Origin: Acinetobacter lactucae
GTDB lineage: Bacteria > Pseudomonadota > Gammaproteobacteria > Pseudomonadales > Moraxellaceae
Assembly: GCF_001605885.1 (NCBI RefSeq)
Contig: NZ_LRPE01000001.1
Span: 1 to 64,000 of the forward strand
DNA length: 64,000 nt
Direction: 5' to 3'
The notes under the pieces were generated by a model. The model had not been told where the DNA came from. It saw nothing but the letters and a program-made list of their open reading frames with translations, and did not search any database. Within the stretch, counting starts at the first letter, position 1; every line of letters starts with the position of its first letter. The translations under genes were made by a program, and so were the position numbers. Below are positions 37,300-45,981 of this stretch, piece by piece.

Positions 37300-37325
37300 A
37301 TCACACTTTTTTAGTGTTATGTGAT
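37300..37325 (+). promoter_or_regulatory. Inverted repeat upstream of pgaA
   Basis: ATCACA and TGTGAT enclose a second perfect repeat ACACT-TTTTT-AGTGT, so two dyads are nested around nearly the same centre, about 70 bases before pgaA. It could be an operator or a structured leader. The half sites are those of CRP reversed in order, so a standard CRP site is unlikely. Confidence 0.4.
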
Positions 37326-37383
37326 TAATTTTTAATTTTAATTATACTTTCCCACCTCGATATGGGACTATCCGATTATCAAA

Positions 37384-39822
37384 ATGCTAAAAAAATGTGT
37401 TTTTTCATTGGTATATATCTTGCCACTTAATTTATATGCCGCTCAAGTAGATGAATTGCGAGAGCAAGCTATTCACACTTACAAAACTGGACAAACTCAA
37501 CAAGCAATATCGCAACTAGAACAATTGTTGAATAAATACCCGTATGACCAAAAATTGCTAGCCGATTATTTAGTTGTAATGTCTAGTGAGAAAAAAGATC
37601 TAATGACTTTTTCTCAGCATTTAGCAAATGTTAATTATGTGACTTTTCCAGAATATGGGCAATTCCCTTTATTACGTAATTTTCGTGATTTTAAACACTT
37701 TAAAAATGCGATTGAGTGGTCGAATAAATTTAATATTCAAAAAACGCCTGATGGCCAGATTTTGTTAGCAGTTTTATATGCAGAGGCTCAAGATCCTGTA
37801 AATGCAAAAATACACTTAAAAAATATTAAGAGTAAAAACCTTACAGCTGATCAACTTGTTCAAATTGCTTATGCGTATCGACTCATTAATTCGCCTGTAG
37901 ATGCTTTATCTACAATTGAGCAAGCTTATCAACAGCAGCCAAAGTCTTTTGCGGTTTTGCAAGAATATACTTACGATTTAGCGGCTGTAGGTGCCTATAA
38001 AAAAGCTCAGCAGCTATTACTTGCCAGCGATAAAAATGTACAAACTGAATCGTTAAAACACTGGTTACAAGTCAGCGAGTTTTCTCAACGTGTAAATAAC
38101 GCAATTACTCGCTATAAATATCTGAATCGGGAAGGCATGTCGGACAGTGAAGGCTTTGCCGAGCTTGATGCTGTGTTGAAACAAGGTGAGCAAATACAGC
38201 CTTTGATTCAACCGTCAGACCCTAATTATTTAAGATTTCATTATGACTATTTATATGCTTTGGACTTTCGTGGGCGTAGCCGTACGGTATTAGATGAATT
38301 TACTAAATTAAATGTACCTTTAGAAAAACTACCGGCTTATGTCCGTCATGCGATTGCTGATAGTTATTTAGCTGAAAGACAACCGCAGCAGGCTGAACTT
38401 GCATTTAAAACCTTACTTACCGAAAAAAACTACTCAGATATGACGGTATATACGGGGCTTTATTATTCTTATATTGAACAAGAAAAATATAAACAAGCGG
38501 AACAACTTTTGAATGAAGTGGATCGATTGATTCCTACATATAAATATAGCCAAGCCAAAGGAGTAGATAAATCAAGCCATCCTGATCGTGATGATTATAT
38601 CGCTTTACAGGGTATGCATTTAGCTTATGCAAATCATTTGGATCAATCAGAAAAGCATTTTCAGAAACAAGTAGATCTTGCACCTGCTAACGAAGGCTTA
38701 ATTAATAACCTTGCTCGTGTTGAGCGCTGGAGAGATAAGCCATTACAGGCGAAGCAAACAATTGATCGTTTAAATGGTTTAACACCCGTTGCGAAAGATA
38801 CCCGAATTAACCAAATGCAAAATGCTCAGGCTTTAGGGAATATTCCTGAGTGGCGCAAAAGCACAGAAAGTCTTTTGCAATATTATCCTGAAGATAGTGG
38901 CGTGGTTAAGAGTCGAAAAGAGTTGGATGATCGTGATAGAGCAACGATTTCACACTCAACAACTTGGGGCCAAAGTAAAGCAGAGAATAGTGATTCTGTG
39001 AGTGGGCAAAATGGTTTAAAAGACCGCGAAATGGAAACTCGTATTAATAGCCCGTGGATTAAAGATAACTATCGTCTATTTGCTTGGCATCAAGATCGTT
39101 ATGGTGAATACCGTTTTGGTGATGTGCATGATCAACGTTATGGTGTTGGTGCTGAGTGGCAAGCAAACCGTAAGGCATTGTCGGCAATCTTGTCGAAAAG
39201 TACAGATGGTGGACAAGCAGGTGTTCGTCTTGACTGGTCGCAATGGTTAAACGACCACTGGCAATATCAATTGGAATATGACAGTCAGGCTAATATTCCA
39301 TTACAAGCAATTGATGCTGGTGAGGATGGACAAGCTTACCGTGCTGCTTTGACATGGCAAAAAGATGAGTCACGCCAAATTGGGGCGAGTTATGGCTTAA
39401 CCGATATAAGTGACGGTAATAAACAACAAGAGTTTTCGACTTTCTGGCGCGAGCGGTTATTTGATGCGCCTCATCATATTACTTACGGAACCGTTCGTGG
39501 GTTTTATGGCAGCAATAGTCAAGATCAGACAGCTTACTTTAGCCCAAGCAATCACTACAGTGCTGAGTTGAATTTAAGCCATGACTGGGTCACTTGGCGA
39601 GAATACGAGCGCTCATTTAAACAGCATTTCGAAGCTGGAGTAGGGCTTTATAAACAAGCAGATTACTCAGCTCGACCAACATATTCTTTGCAATATCAAC
39701 ATCAATGGCAGCTCTCACGGACTTGGCAACTTAATTATGGAATTGGTTGGCAATACCATCCATACGATGGTCATGATGAACAACATACCTATGGTATTTT
39801 TGGATTTGAAGGGCGTTTTTAA
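37384..39822 (+). CDS. pgaA: Poly-beta-1,6-N-acetylglucosamine export porin PgaA
   Basis: This outer-membrane protein exports the PNAG biofilm polymer. It has 812 residues, with a signal peptide to about residue 19 (LNLYA). Tetratricopeptide-like helical repeats span about 20-480 on the periplasmic side, and a beta-barrel starts around 510 and ends HTYGIFGFEGRF with a terminal Phe. It is the first gene of pgaABCD. No clear Shine-Dalgarno precedes the ATG; the sequence is TATCAAAATG. A small hairpin lies just upstream, so translation may be controlled. The stop overlaps the pgaB start by one base. Confidence 0.95.
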   Translation: MLKKCVFSLVYILPLNLYAAQVDELREQAIHTYKTGQTQQAISQLEQLLNKYPYDQKLLADYLVVMSSEKKDLMTFSQHLANVNYVTFPEYGQFPLLRNFRDFKHFKNAIEWSNKFNIQKTPDGQILLAVLYAEAQDPVNAKIHLKNIKSKNLTADQLVQIAYAYRLINSPVDALSTIEQAYQQQPKSFAVLQEYTYDLAAVGAYKKAQQLLLASDKNVQTESLKHWLQVSEFSQRVNNAITRYKYLNREGMSDSEGFAELDAVLKQGEQIQPLIQPSDPNYLRFHYDYLYALDFRGRSRTVLDEFTKLNVPLEKLPAYVRHAIADSYLAERQPQQAELAFKTLLTEKNYSDMTVYTGLYYSYIEQEKYKQAEQLLNEVDRLIPTYKYSQAKGVDKSSHPDRDDYIALQGMHLAYANHLDQSEKHFQKQVDLAPANEGLINNLARVERWRDKPLQAKQTIDRLNGLTPVAKDTRINQMQNAQALGNIPEWRKSTESLLQYYPEDSGVVKSRKELDDRDRATISHSTTWGQSKAENSDSVSGQNGLKDREMETRINSPWIKDNYRLFAWHQDRYGEYRFGDVHDQRYGVGAEWQANRKALSAILSKSTDGGQAGVRLDWSQWLNDHWQYQLEYDSQANIPLQAIDAGEDGQAYRAALTWQKDESRQIGASYGLTDISDGNKQQEFSTFWRERLFDAPHHITYGTVRGFYGSNSQDQTAYFSPSNHYSAELNLSHDWVTWREYERSFKQHFEAGVGLYKQADYSARPTYSLQYQHQWQLSRTWQLNYGIGWQYHPYDGHDEQHTYGIFGFEGRF

Positions 39823-41648
39823 TGAATAATATGATGTCAAAAATGTTGAGCTGCGTGTTTGCCTCAACATTATTACCCGTACAATTTACCTATGCCCGCG
39901 TTGAAACTGAACTACCAAAAAATCATACGGTTTCTTTAACTTTTCATGATGTACGGGATGACGTGCTCAAAGAAGGTGACCGTGATGTTTATGCGATTCA
40001 TACCAATAATCTGGCACAGTTTCTTGACTGGCTTAGTCAGTCAGACTGGAAACCGATTCGTTTACAAGATATTGAAGAGGCGCGTAAGCAAGGTAAAGAA
40101 TTACCTCATAACTCTATTCTACTCACCTTTGATGATGGTGCTTTAAGTAGTTATAGCAGAGTATTTCCTTTACTTAAGCAATATCAGATTCCAGCAGTTT
40201 TTGCTCTTCCAACCAGTTGGCTAAATGGCAATACTCAGGCAGGTTTTGAAGCTTACGGGCAGGGTAACTTGGTGAACTGGGCGCAAGTTCGTGAAATGCA
40301 AGCCTCAGGGTTAGCCGAGTTTGCAAGCCATAGCGATGATTTGCATCATGGGATATTAGCCAATCCTCAAGGTAATGAGCAACCGGCTGCAACTTCTTAT
40401 GCCTATTTAAAATCGCAATCACGTTATGAAACCGATGCGGAATATCAGCAGCGCATTTTGCAGGATTTAAAAAAATCTTATGCCGTTTTGAAAAAAGAAG
40501 TTGGGGTTAATCCTAAAGCAATTATTTGGCCCTATGGCGCTGTGAATGAGCAATTAGAAAAGTTAGCACAACAGGCTGGTTTTCAGTTTTCGTTTAGTTT
40601 GGGGCGTGATGGTATGAATCGCGTGAGTGACTCAACTTTTAAGCGTAGCTTAGTTGTTAATAACCCTACAGCCGAACAACTAACAGAGGGCATGTTAAAT
40701 ATTCTGAATTTCGAAGAGTCAGATTTATTTAAGCAACCACGTCATTTTGTGAGTATGGATTTAAAGAAGTTAGCAGCGCCACAAAACACCCAAACAGATG
40801 AAAAATTAGGGCAGTTGTTATCAAAACTATATAGCTTAAAAAATAATGCCTTAATCTTAAAACCTTTGGAAGATAAAGATGGAGATGGGCAATATGATGT
40901 TGCTTATTTCCCTACAAGTAAAATGTCTGTTCAACAAGATATTTTAAATCGTAGTTTATGGCAGGCTCAAACTCGTGCGGGTCAAGCAGTAATATTAGAG
41001 TTACCAGCTTATCCTCAAAAAGATAAGCCATTTTTAGCAGTAGATTTGGCTAAAGATATTGCACGCTTTAACAGTAATTTAAGTGGTGTTCAGCTTAATG
41101 CAGGATCATCTTTAAATTGCGCAATGCAAAAAATAACCGTGCAAGAAAGCAGTTGCATTGAACAATCAAAACAGCTCGCACAACTTGCCCAGCTGACTAA
41201 AAAAGCAGTTAAACCTTATTTAAATATGAGTAATCAGGCACAGTTTAGTTTATTGCTTACACCTGATTTAGATCATATCGAAAATCTACCTGAGCTTATA
41301 AAAACACTTTTAGTGCAACATGATTTAGTCAATTTGAAGTTCGATGTGATTGGCAAGAAAAAACAATTTAATCAATTGTTAATGCTTTTAAATACACTTG
41401 ATGCAAATGATAAGCAAAGAATAATGCTGACTTTAGTATTACCGGAAAACTCGCAAAAAACTGCATGGGAAGAAGTTCAGAAAGCACTCTTTTCGATTCA
41501 ACGGGTAGGGATCCAGAAATTCGGTGTTGATGGCTATAATTTTGAAAAATCAAAAGATGTTCATCAATATTTATATAATCCGATTAGTTTGAATTATAGC
41601 CCTGTGATGTATCAGCCTTTTGCTGGATTGGTAGAGGGGAAAAAGTAA
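39822..41648 (+). CDS. pgaB: PNAG N-deacetylase PgaB
   Basis: PgaB partly deacetylates PNAG so that it can be exported. It has 608 residues. The carbohydrate esterase 4 domain carries LTFDDG at 101-106, with metal-binding histidines in SHSDDLHHG (His170 and His175). The C-terminal half is the glycoside-hydrolase-like domain. The N-terminus is a signal peptide ending near TYA with no clear lipobox, unlike the E. coli lipoprotein, so here the protein may be soluble in the periplasm. The deacetylase half is complete, and the total is shorter than in E. coli (about 670). It overlaps both neighbours by one base. Confidence 0.94.
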   Translation: MNNMMSKMLSCVFASTLLPVQFTYARVETELPKNHTVSLTFHDVRDDVLKEGDRDVYAIHTNNLAQFLDWLSQSDWKPIRLQDIEEARKQGKELPHNSILLTFDDGALSSYSRVFPLLKQYQIPAVFALPTSWLNGNTQAGFEAYGQGNLVNWAQVREMQASGLAEFASHSDDLHHGILANPQGNEQPAATSYAYLKSQSRYETDAEYQQRILQDLKKSYAVLKKEVGVNPKAIIWPYGAVNEQLEKLAQQAGFQFSFSLGRDGMNRVSDSTFKRSLVVNNPTAEQLTEGMLNILNFEESDLFKQPRHFVSMDLKKLAAPQNTQTDEKLGQLLSKLYSLKNNALILKPLEDKDGDGQYDVAYFPTSKMSVQQDILNRSLWQAQTRAGQAVILELPAYPQKDKPFLAVDLAKDIARFNSNLSGVQLNAGSSLNCAMQKITVQESSCIEQSKQLAQLAQLTKKAVKPYLNMSNQAQFSLLLTPDLDHIENLPELIKTLLVQHDLVNLKFDVIGKKKQFNQLLMLLNTLDANDKQRIMLTLVLPENSQKTAWEEVQKALFSIQRVGIQKFGVDGYNFEKSKDVHQYLYNPISLNYSPVMYQPFAGLVEGKK

Positions 41649-42895
41649 TGAGAGTATTACTCGATATTCTATTTGCTTTTGCCTTTTTATATCCCTTACT
41701 AATGGCTTGGACATGGATGGTAGGGGGACTCTGGTTCTTCTTTAAAAGAGAATACCGTGAACAAGCACTTCCTGAACCTACAGATGAAGGATGCAGTATC
41801 ATCATTCCGTGTTTTAACGAAGAAGCGCAAGTACGCCAAACAATTCGTTATGCGCTACAAACCAAATATCCTAATTTTGAAGTGATCGCCGTTAATGATG
41901 GAAGTAGTGACAGAACAGCTGAAATTCTCGATGAATTGTCAGCGCAATATTCACGACTTCGGGTTGTGCACTTGGCAGAAAATCAGGGTAAGGCCGTAGC
42001 TTTAAGATCGGGCGTATTGGTGAGTAAATATGAATATCTTGTTTGTATTGATGGAGATGCATTATTACATCCGCATGCCGTACTTTGGTTAATGCAGCCA
42101 TTTATCAATTTTCCGAGAATTGGCGCGGTAACGGGTAATCCACGAATTTTAAACCGATCTAGTATTTTAGGAAAATTACAGGTAGGTGAATTCTCTTCGA
42201 TTATTGGTTTGATTAAACGTGCACAGCGTACATATGGCCGTATTTTTACAGTATCTGGTGTGATTGCAGCATTTCGTAAAACAGCACTCGTTCGAGTTGG
42301 TTTTTGGTCAGACGATAAAATTACCGAAGATATTGATATTTCATGGAAGTTACAGCTCGACCATTGGGATATTCAGTATATTCCACAAGCGCTTTGTTAT
42401 ATCTATATGCCTGAGACATTTAAAGGTCTGTGGAAACAGCGTCTTCGCTGGGCGCAAGGTGGGGTAGAGGTTCTTATAGAATATATTCCACAAATGTTCA
42501 AACTGCGTGTTCGAAGAATGTGGCCAGTCATGATTGAGGCGCTAGTCAGTATTATCTGGTCTTATGTCATGATTATGATCTTCACGCTATTTTTTGTTGG
42601 ATTATTTGTTGAGTTGCCTCAGCAATGGCAGATCAAAACCCTTATGCCACAGTGGTACGGTGTAATACTCGGCGGAACATGTTTGATCCAGTTTTTAGTA
42701 AGTTTGTGGATTGACCAACGTTATGACCGCGGGCGTTTCTTTAGAAATTACTTCTGGGTGATTTGGTATCCGTTGTTTTTCTGGTTATTGACTTTGTTTA
42801 CAAGTGTTGTGGCGGTACCAAAAACTTTATTTAACACTAAAAAACGTGCTCGCTGGGTAAGCCCAGACCGTGGCTTCCGTGGAGATAACCCATGA
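41648..42895 (+). CDS. pgaC: PNAG synthase, glycosyltransferase PgaC
   Basis: This inner-membrane family 2 glycosyltransferase polymerises UDP-GlcNAc into beta-1,6-linked PNAG. It has 415 residues. N-terminal helices are followed by the catalytic motifs DGSSD (84-88), DGD (135-137), TED (226-228) and QRLRW (264-268). Two or three C-terminal helices follow. All processive-synthase residues are intact. It needs PgaD, encoded next and overlapping by 4 bp. Activity of the E. coli complex depends on cyclic di-GMP. Confidence 0.97.
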   Translation: MRVLLDILFAFAFLYPLLMAWTWMVGGLWFFFKREYREQALPEPTDEGCSIIIPCFNEEAQVRQTIRYALQTKYPNFEVIAVNDGSSDRTAEILDELSAQYSRLRVVHLAENQGKAVALRSGVLVSKYEYLVCIDGDALLHPHAVLWLMQPFINFPRIGAVTGNPRILNRSSILGKLQVGEFSSIIGLIKRAQRTYGRIFTVSGVIAAFRKTALVRVGFWSDDKITEDIDISWKLQLDHWDIQYIPQALCYIYMPETFKGLWKQRLRWAQGGVEVLIEYIPQMFKLRVRRMWPVMIEALVSIIWSYVMIMIFTLFFVGLFVELPQQWQIKTLMPQWYGVILGGTCLIQFLVSLWIDQRYDRGRFFRNYFWVIWYPLFFWLLTLFTSVVAVPKTLFNTKKRARWVSPDRGFRGDNP

Positions 42896-43350
42896 AACCT
42901 GAGGAAAATAAGGATATAGAGACCTTAGATATCCCTGAATATATTGATCAGCCGGAATATGTCAAAAATAAAACGGCAAACTATACATTACAAACCATCG
43001 GTTGGTTTTGCTTAATGTGGTTGCTTTTTCCATTAGTCTCACTGTTTTTATGGGTCTTTGAAGGTCACTTAATTTATGATTACGTCTGGGTTGACCATAT
43101 ATCAGAAGTTAAGACCTTATTACATTTAGCGTTATTGATCGGAATTAGCGCGCTCATTTTAATTTTATGGGCAAGTTATAACTGGATTAGGTTTAGTGGT
43201 GAGGACCGAAGAGCTAAGGCACCTAATAGTTCTGTTGAGTTGTTAGCGGCCCAATTTTCAGTTACTTCCGACATGCTAAATGATTTGCAAAAAAAACAAC
43301 GCATCATTTTGCATTACGATGATCACGGTAATTTGCAAAAATATGAATAA
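42892..43350 (+). CDS. pgaD: PNAG synthase accessory subunit PgaD
   Basis: This is a small inner-membrane partner of PgaC, required for PNAG synthesis and for cyclic di-GMP response in E. coli. It has 152 residues with two membrane helices (about 35-60 and 78-102) separated by a short periplasmic loop. The charged N-terminal segment and the C-terminal cytoplasmic helix (SVELLAAQFSVTSDML) fit the family. It closes the operon, followed by a strong terminator. PgaD is poorly conserved in sequence; position and topology carry most of the evidence. Confidence 0.9.
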   Translation: MKPEENKDIETLDIPEYIDQPEYVKNKTANYTLQTIGWFCLMWLLFPLVSLFLWVFEGHLIYDYVWVDHISEVKTLLHLALLIGISALILILWASYNWIRFSGEDRRAKAPNSSVELLAAQFSVTSDMLNDLQKKQRIILHYDDHGNLQKYE

Positions 43351-43352
43351 AT

Positions 43353-43384
43353 AAAAAAGCATGGTCTAAAAACCATGCTTTTTT
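43353..43384. terminator. Bidirectional terminator of pgaABCD
   Basis: A perfect 13-bp stem AAAAAAGCATGGT / ACCATGCTTTTTT with a 6-base loop lies between convergent pgaD and the gene at 43389. Confidence 0.92.
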
Positions 43385-43388
43385 ATTT

Positions 43389-43952
43389 TTATGCAGTGGT
43401 TCTAATAATGATGTCAATAGGGTGTTCTATACCGTCCATACTATGAATAGAAGTAGGGGTAATCTTAACAATGGGCCAAGTTTGTAATTTACAGTTAGGT
43501 TTTTGAAGTGCAGCATAATAGCTATCAGATTTAAAAAACACTTTTTTGGTGGTTGCAATATTGGGGGTTAAAAGGCGTTTAAGCCACGTTTCACTCACTT
43601 GCGTGTCAAGAAAACGTAAGGCCAAAAGACTTTTTACTCGATTATTAAATAATCTCCGGTTTTTGATAATGAGGGGATGGGTAATTAACTTATTTGTGCC
43701 CATTTGACTGAGGGGCAAAATAAAATGAGGGGCGATTTGAAATACAGTCACAGATTTTGCTTGTTGACAGATTTTTTCAAGATGGGTCACGCTATCTTGA
43801 TTAGTTCCAATAATTGCGACAGTTGAATGTGAAAAGTCAAATTCTTTAATTGAACTTGATGAAATCACTTGTCCAGTAAAACCTTCAAAATCTTGAGAAG
43901 TATTCTGAAAAATTACTGATTTTGAAGTGTTATTTTTAATATTAATACTCAT
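43389..43952 (-). CDS. Short protein derived from a Baeyer-Villiger-type monooxygenase
   Basis: The 187-residue product resembles the internal NADPH-binding part of flavin-containing Baeyer-Villiger monooxygenases. Matching stretches, in order, are GFTGQVISSS (family F-x-G-E-V-x-H), VAIIGT at the NADPH fold, AKSVTVFQIAPHFILP (family LTVFQRTPNWVLP), and KSDSYYAALQKPNCKL. The ending WPIVKITPTSIHSMDGIEHP runs into DIIIRTTA, where the family has DVIVLATGF. The N-terminal FAD domain and the C-terminal portion are absent. The usual GTGxS/A nucleotide loop is changed to GTNQDS. It is thus a fragment or a repurposed remnant, probably not an active monooxygenase. The Shine-Dalgarno GGAC sits in the loop of a small hairpin just before the ATG. 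Confidence 0.7.
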   Translation of the reverse strand: MSINIKNNTSKSVIFQNTSQDFEGFTGQVISSSSIKEFDFSHSTVAIIGTNQDSVTHLEKICQQAKSVTVFQIAPHFILPLSQMGTNKLITHPLIIKNRRLFNNRVKSLLALRFLDTQVSETWLKRLLTPNIATTKKVFFKSDSYYAALQKPNCKLQTWPIVKITPTSIHSMDGIEHPIDIIIRTTA

Positions 43953-44054
43953 TTTCCAAAAGTCCTTTTGGTTTTTAAATCATGATGTTTTTATCGTTTT
44001 AATATAAATAACCAAGCAGCAAGTCGGGGTAAAGTCTTTTCAGATAGATGGTCG

Positions 44055-44085
44055 TCCCATACTCAAAATCAATTCAAGTATGGGA
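44055..44085 (-). terminator. Hairpin beyond the LLM oxidoreductase gene
   Basis: A 9-bp perfect repeat TCCCATACT / AGTATGGGA with a 13-base loop lies 16 bases past the stop at 44101. No T run follows on the minus strand, so it may be a factor-dependent or weak terminator. Confidence 0.4.
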
Positions 44086-44100
44086 GGGTGAAGCGGAGTT

Positions 44101-45105
44101 TTAATGTTCTGTTTTTACATTCATGAGCTGGGTAAAGCTTTCTAAACGTTTAGCTGTATCGTATACATCACATGTAAAAATAAACTCATCAACATCGTAT
44201 GTTGCTAAAAGCTTTTGTAAACCATTGCGAACTGTATCGACAGAACCAATTTGTGCCATTGCATAGAAGTTTTCGACAGACAGTTGTTCTGCTGTATTCC
44301 ATAATCCCTGCATTGATTCAACTGGAGGCTTAAGCTTTAAGCTTTCTCCGCGGATTAAGCCTAATACACGTTGGTAAGCACTTGTTGCTAAATATTGTGC
44401 TTCTTCATCTGTGTCTGCTACAACAACAGGAACACCCATTGAAACATACGGCTTATCTAGGTATTCAGAAGGTTCAAAGTTCTCTCGATAGAGTTGAATC
44501 GCTTGACCTAACATACGTGGTGCGAAATGTGACGCAAATGAGTAAGGGAGTCCAAGTTTTGCCGCAAGTTGTGCACTAAATAGGCTAGATCCAAGTAGCC
44601 AAACAGGAACATGTGTACTTTGCCCTGGCGTTGCAATAATCTTTTGCCCTGCTTGAGGTACATCGAAATATTTTAGGATTTCGACAACATCTCTAGGAAA
44701 CTGATCTTCTGTTTCTTGATGACCACGACGTAAAGCTCGCATGGTGAGTTGATCTGTACCAGGAGCACGACCTAAACCAAGTTCAATACGATTTGGATAT
44801 AAAGTAGCAAGCGTCCCGAATTGTTCTGCGACAACTAAAGGGGCATGGTTAGGAAGCATAATTCCGCCTGAACCTAAGCGAATATGCTGTGTATGTGCTG
44901 CAATAAAACCGAGTAAGACGGCCGTAGCTGAACTTGCGATACCATCCATGTTGTGATGTTCTGCAAGCCAGAAACGTTCATAACCAAGCTTTTCTGCATG
45001 TTGTGCCAATTCTAATGCGTGACGTAATGAGAATTCGATGGTTTTATCATTACGAATGGGAGCAAGTTCCAAAATAGAGAACTTGGTATCTTGAAGTGAT
45101 CGCAT
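44101..45105 (-). CDS. Luciferase-like (LLM) flavin-dependent oxidoreductase
   Basis: The 334-residue protein is an LLM-class TIM barrel of the YhbW-like alkanal monooxygenase group. Motifs are FSILELAPI at the N-terminus, [17 protein letters not shown] near 35-52, [29 protein letters not shown] sequence split around residue 80-100, and [13 protein letters not shown]. It should bind reduced FMN or F420; in Acinetobacter FMN is the likely cofactor. The substrate is unknown. No flavin reductase is adjacent. Two palindromes in its promoter (45127 and 45161) point to a dedicated repressor. The ATG at 45105 starts [14 protein letters not shown]. Confidence 0.9.
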   Translation of the reverse strand: MRSLQDTKFSILELAPIRNDKTIEFSLRHALELAQHAEKLGYERFWLAEHHNMDGIASSATAVLLGFIAAHTQHIRLGSGGIMLPNHAPLVVAEQFGTLATLYPNRIELGLGRAPGTDQLTMRALRRGHQETEDQFPRDVVEILKYFDVPQAGQKIIATPGQSTHVPVWLLGSSLFSAQLAAKLGLPYSFASHFAPRMLGQAIQLYRENFEPSEYLDKPYVSMGVPVVVADTDEEAQYLATSAYQRVLGLIRGESLKLKPPVESMQGLWNTAEQLSVENFYAMAQIGSVDTVRNGLQKLLATYDVDEFIFTCDVYDTAKRLESFTQLMNVKTEH

Positions 45106-45126
45106 GCGATATTCTCGAATAAGGGT

Positions 45127-45146
45127 ATATCGAAATAATACGATAT
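45127..45146. promoter_or_regulatory. Palindromic operator, proximal copy
   Basis: ATATCG-N8-CGATAT (spacer AAATAATA) lies 21 bases upstream of the LLM start. Its half sites are identical to those of the copy at 45161, with the same 8-base spacer. Confidence 0.6.
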
Positions 45147-45160
45147 ATAAAGTTTGATGT

Positions 45161-45180
45161 ATATCGTTTTTTTTCGATAT
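45161..45180. promoter_or_regulatory. Palindromic operator, distal copy
   Basis: ATATCG-N8-CGATAT (spacer T8) lies 34 bases centre-to-centre from the proximal copy, close to three helical turns, so two dimers could bind on the same DNA face. Confidence 0.6.
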
Positions 45181-45201
45181 TAAATTTTATCTATCAATAA
45201 A

Positions 45202-45224
45202 AAAGCACCCGAAGGTGCTCTTTT
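45202..45224 (-). terminator. Terminator of glycine-zipper gene 1
   Basis: AAAGCACC-CGAA-GGTGCT-C-TTT lies 15 bases beyond the stop at 45239. The core AGCACCCGAAGGTGCT is repeated at the end of the paralogous gene (45941-45958). Confidence 0.8.
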
Positions 45225-45238
45225 GATTCATATATAAA

Positions 45239-45745
45239 TTAGCGGTTTTTATACCAACCGCGGTGTAAGCCATTGTCATGGCGACGGCTACCACCTTTAT
45301 AATAACGACGATCACCATCGTAATATCTACGGTCATCACGATCATAACGGCCACGGTCATAACGATCATCGTAGTTACGGTCTTCAGCAACTTTACGACC
45401 AAGTGCTGAACCACCAGCTGCACCTACTGCTGCACCGATGTAACCACCGTTGGTACCGCCCATATTTTTGCCGACTGTATAACCAGCACCACCACCTAAA
45501 GCACCACCAATTGCAGCTTCTGTACGATTACGACGATCACTTGCTGCCGCTGCACCACCAGCTCCACCTAGAGCAGCGCCGATTGTTGCACCTGAGGTAC
45601 CACCAATACTTTTACCAATTGCAGTACCCACTACACTACCTAAAGCAGAGGTTGCAGCAACACGTGTACCATTGTCAGCATGTGCAACTGTTACCATAGA
45701 AGATGTTGCAAGTACTGCACCAGCCAACCAAATATTCATTTTCAT
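45239..45745 (-). CDS. Exported glycine-zipper protein 1, Arg/Asp/Tyr-rich tail
   Basis: The 168-residue product has a signal peptide ending VAHA (about residue 23) and a long glycine-zipper region (about 35-110) of GxxxG/AxxxG repeats, such as GTAIGKSIGGTSGATIGAAL and GGAGGAAAASD. Its tail (about 118-168) is rich in Arg, Asp and Tyr (YDDRYDRGRYDRDDRRYYDG). Glycine-zipper proteins usually associate with the outer membrane or periplasm; the function here is unknown. It is a tandem paralogue of the gene at 45982, differing mainly in the tail. A GGAG ribosome site lies eight bases before the ATG. Confidence 0.82.
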   Translation of the reverse strand: MKMNIWLAGAVLATSSMVTVAHADNGTRVAATSALGSVVGTAIGKSIGGTSGATIGAALGGAGGAAAASDRRNRTEAAIGGALGGGAGYTVGKNMGGTNGGYIGAAVGAAGGSALGRKVAEDRNYDDRYDRGRYDRDDRRYYDGDRRYYKGGSRRHDNGLHRGWYKNR

Positions 45746-45940
45746 CTTGGAACTCCATGTCCTTTTTACTGAAAGGACGGTATTTTTGTCTTGAGGTAAA
45801 TGTAATAAAAAATTTCGTGATAATTATGGAGAAGCCAAAAGGAGATACGAGTGTTTTGTGTCGGATTGTATGGTTTATATTAATATGTGAATAAATCATG
45901 AGCATACGACATAATAGCTTGTAGATTTATCAAAATAAAA

Positions 45941-45958
45941 AAGCACCCGAAGGTGCTT
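45941..45958 (-). terminator. Terminator of glycine-zipper gene 2
   Basis: AAGCACC-CGAA-GGTGCTT lies 23 bases past the stop at 45982, followed on the minus strand by a T-rich run. It shares its core with the terminator at 45202. Confidence 0.8.
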
Positions 45959-45981
45959 AAATATCTGTGCGTCAAATTTGA

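Larger units (their letters stand above)
36999..37383. other. Region between ppsR and pgaA
   Basis: About 385 very AT-rich bases with no gene. The first part holds the ppsR terminator. The second part is the presumed pgaA control region, with an inverted repeat at 37300-37325. A further small hairpin, TCCCA...TGGGA (37349-37368), lies just before the pgaA start. Confidence 0.5.

Noticed and set aside
37300..37325. CRP-binding site upstream of pgaA
   Set aside because: The half sites are in reverse order (ATCACA first, TGTGAT second) compared with the CRP consensus TGTGA-N6-TCACA, and the spacing is wrong.
45403..45699. Long plus-strand frame opposite glycine-zipper gene 1, rich in Leu and His
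   Set aside because: It is the antisense shadow of the GGT/GCA codons of the real gene and has no credible start site or family.
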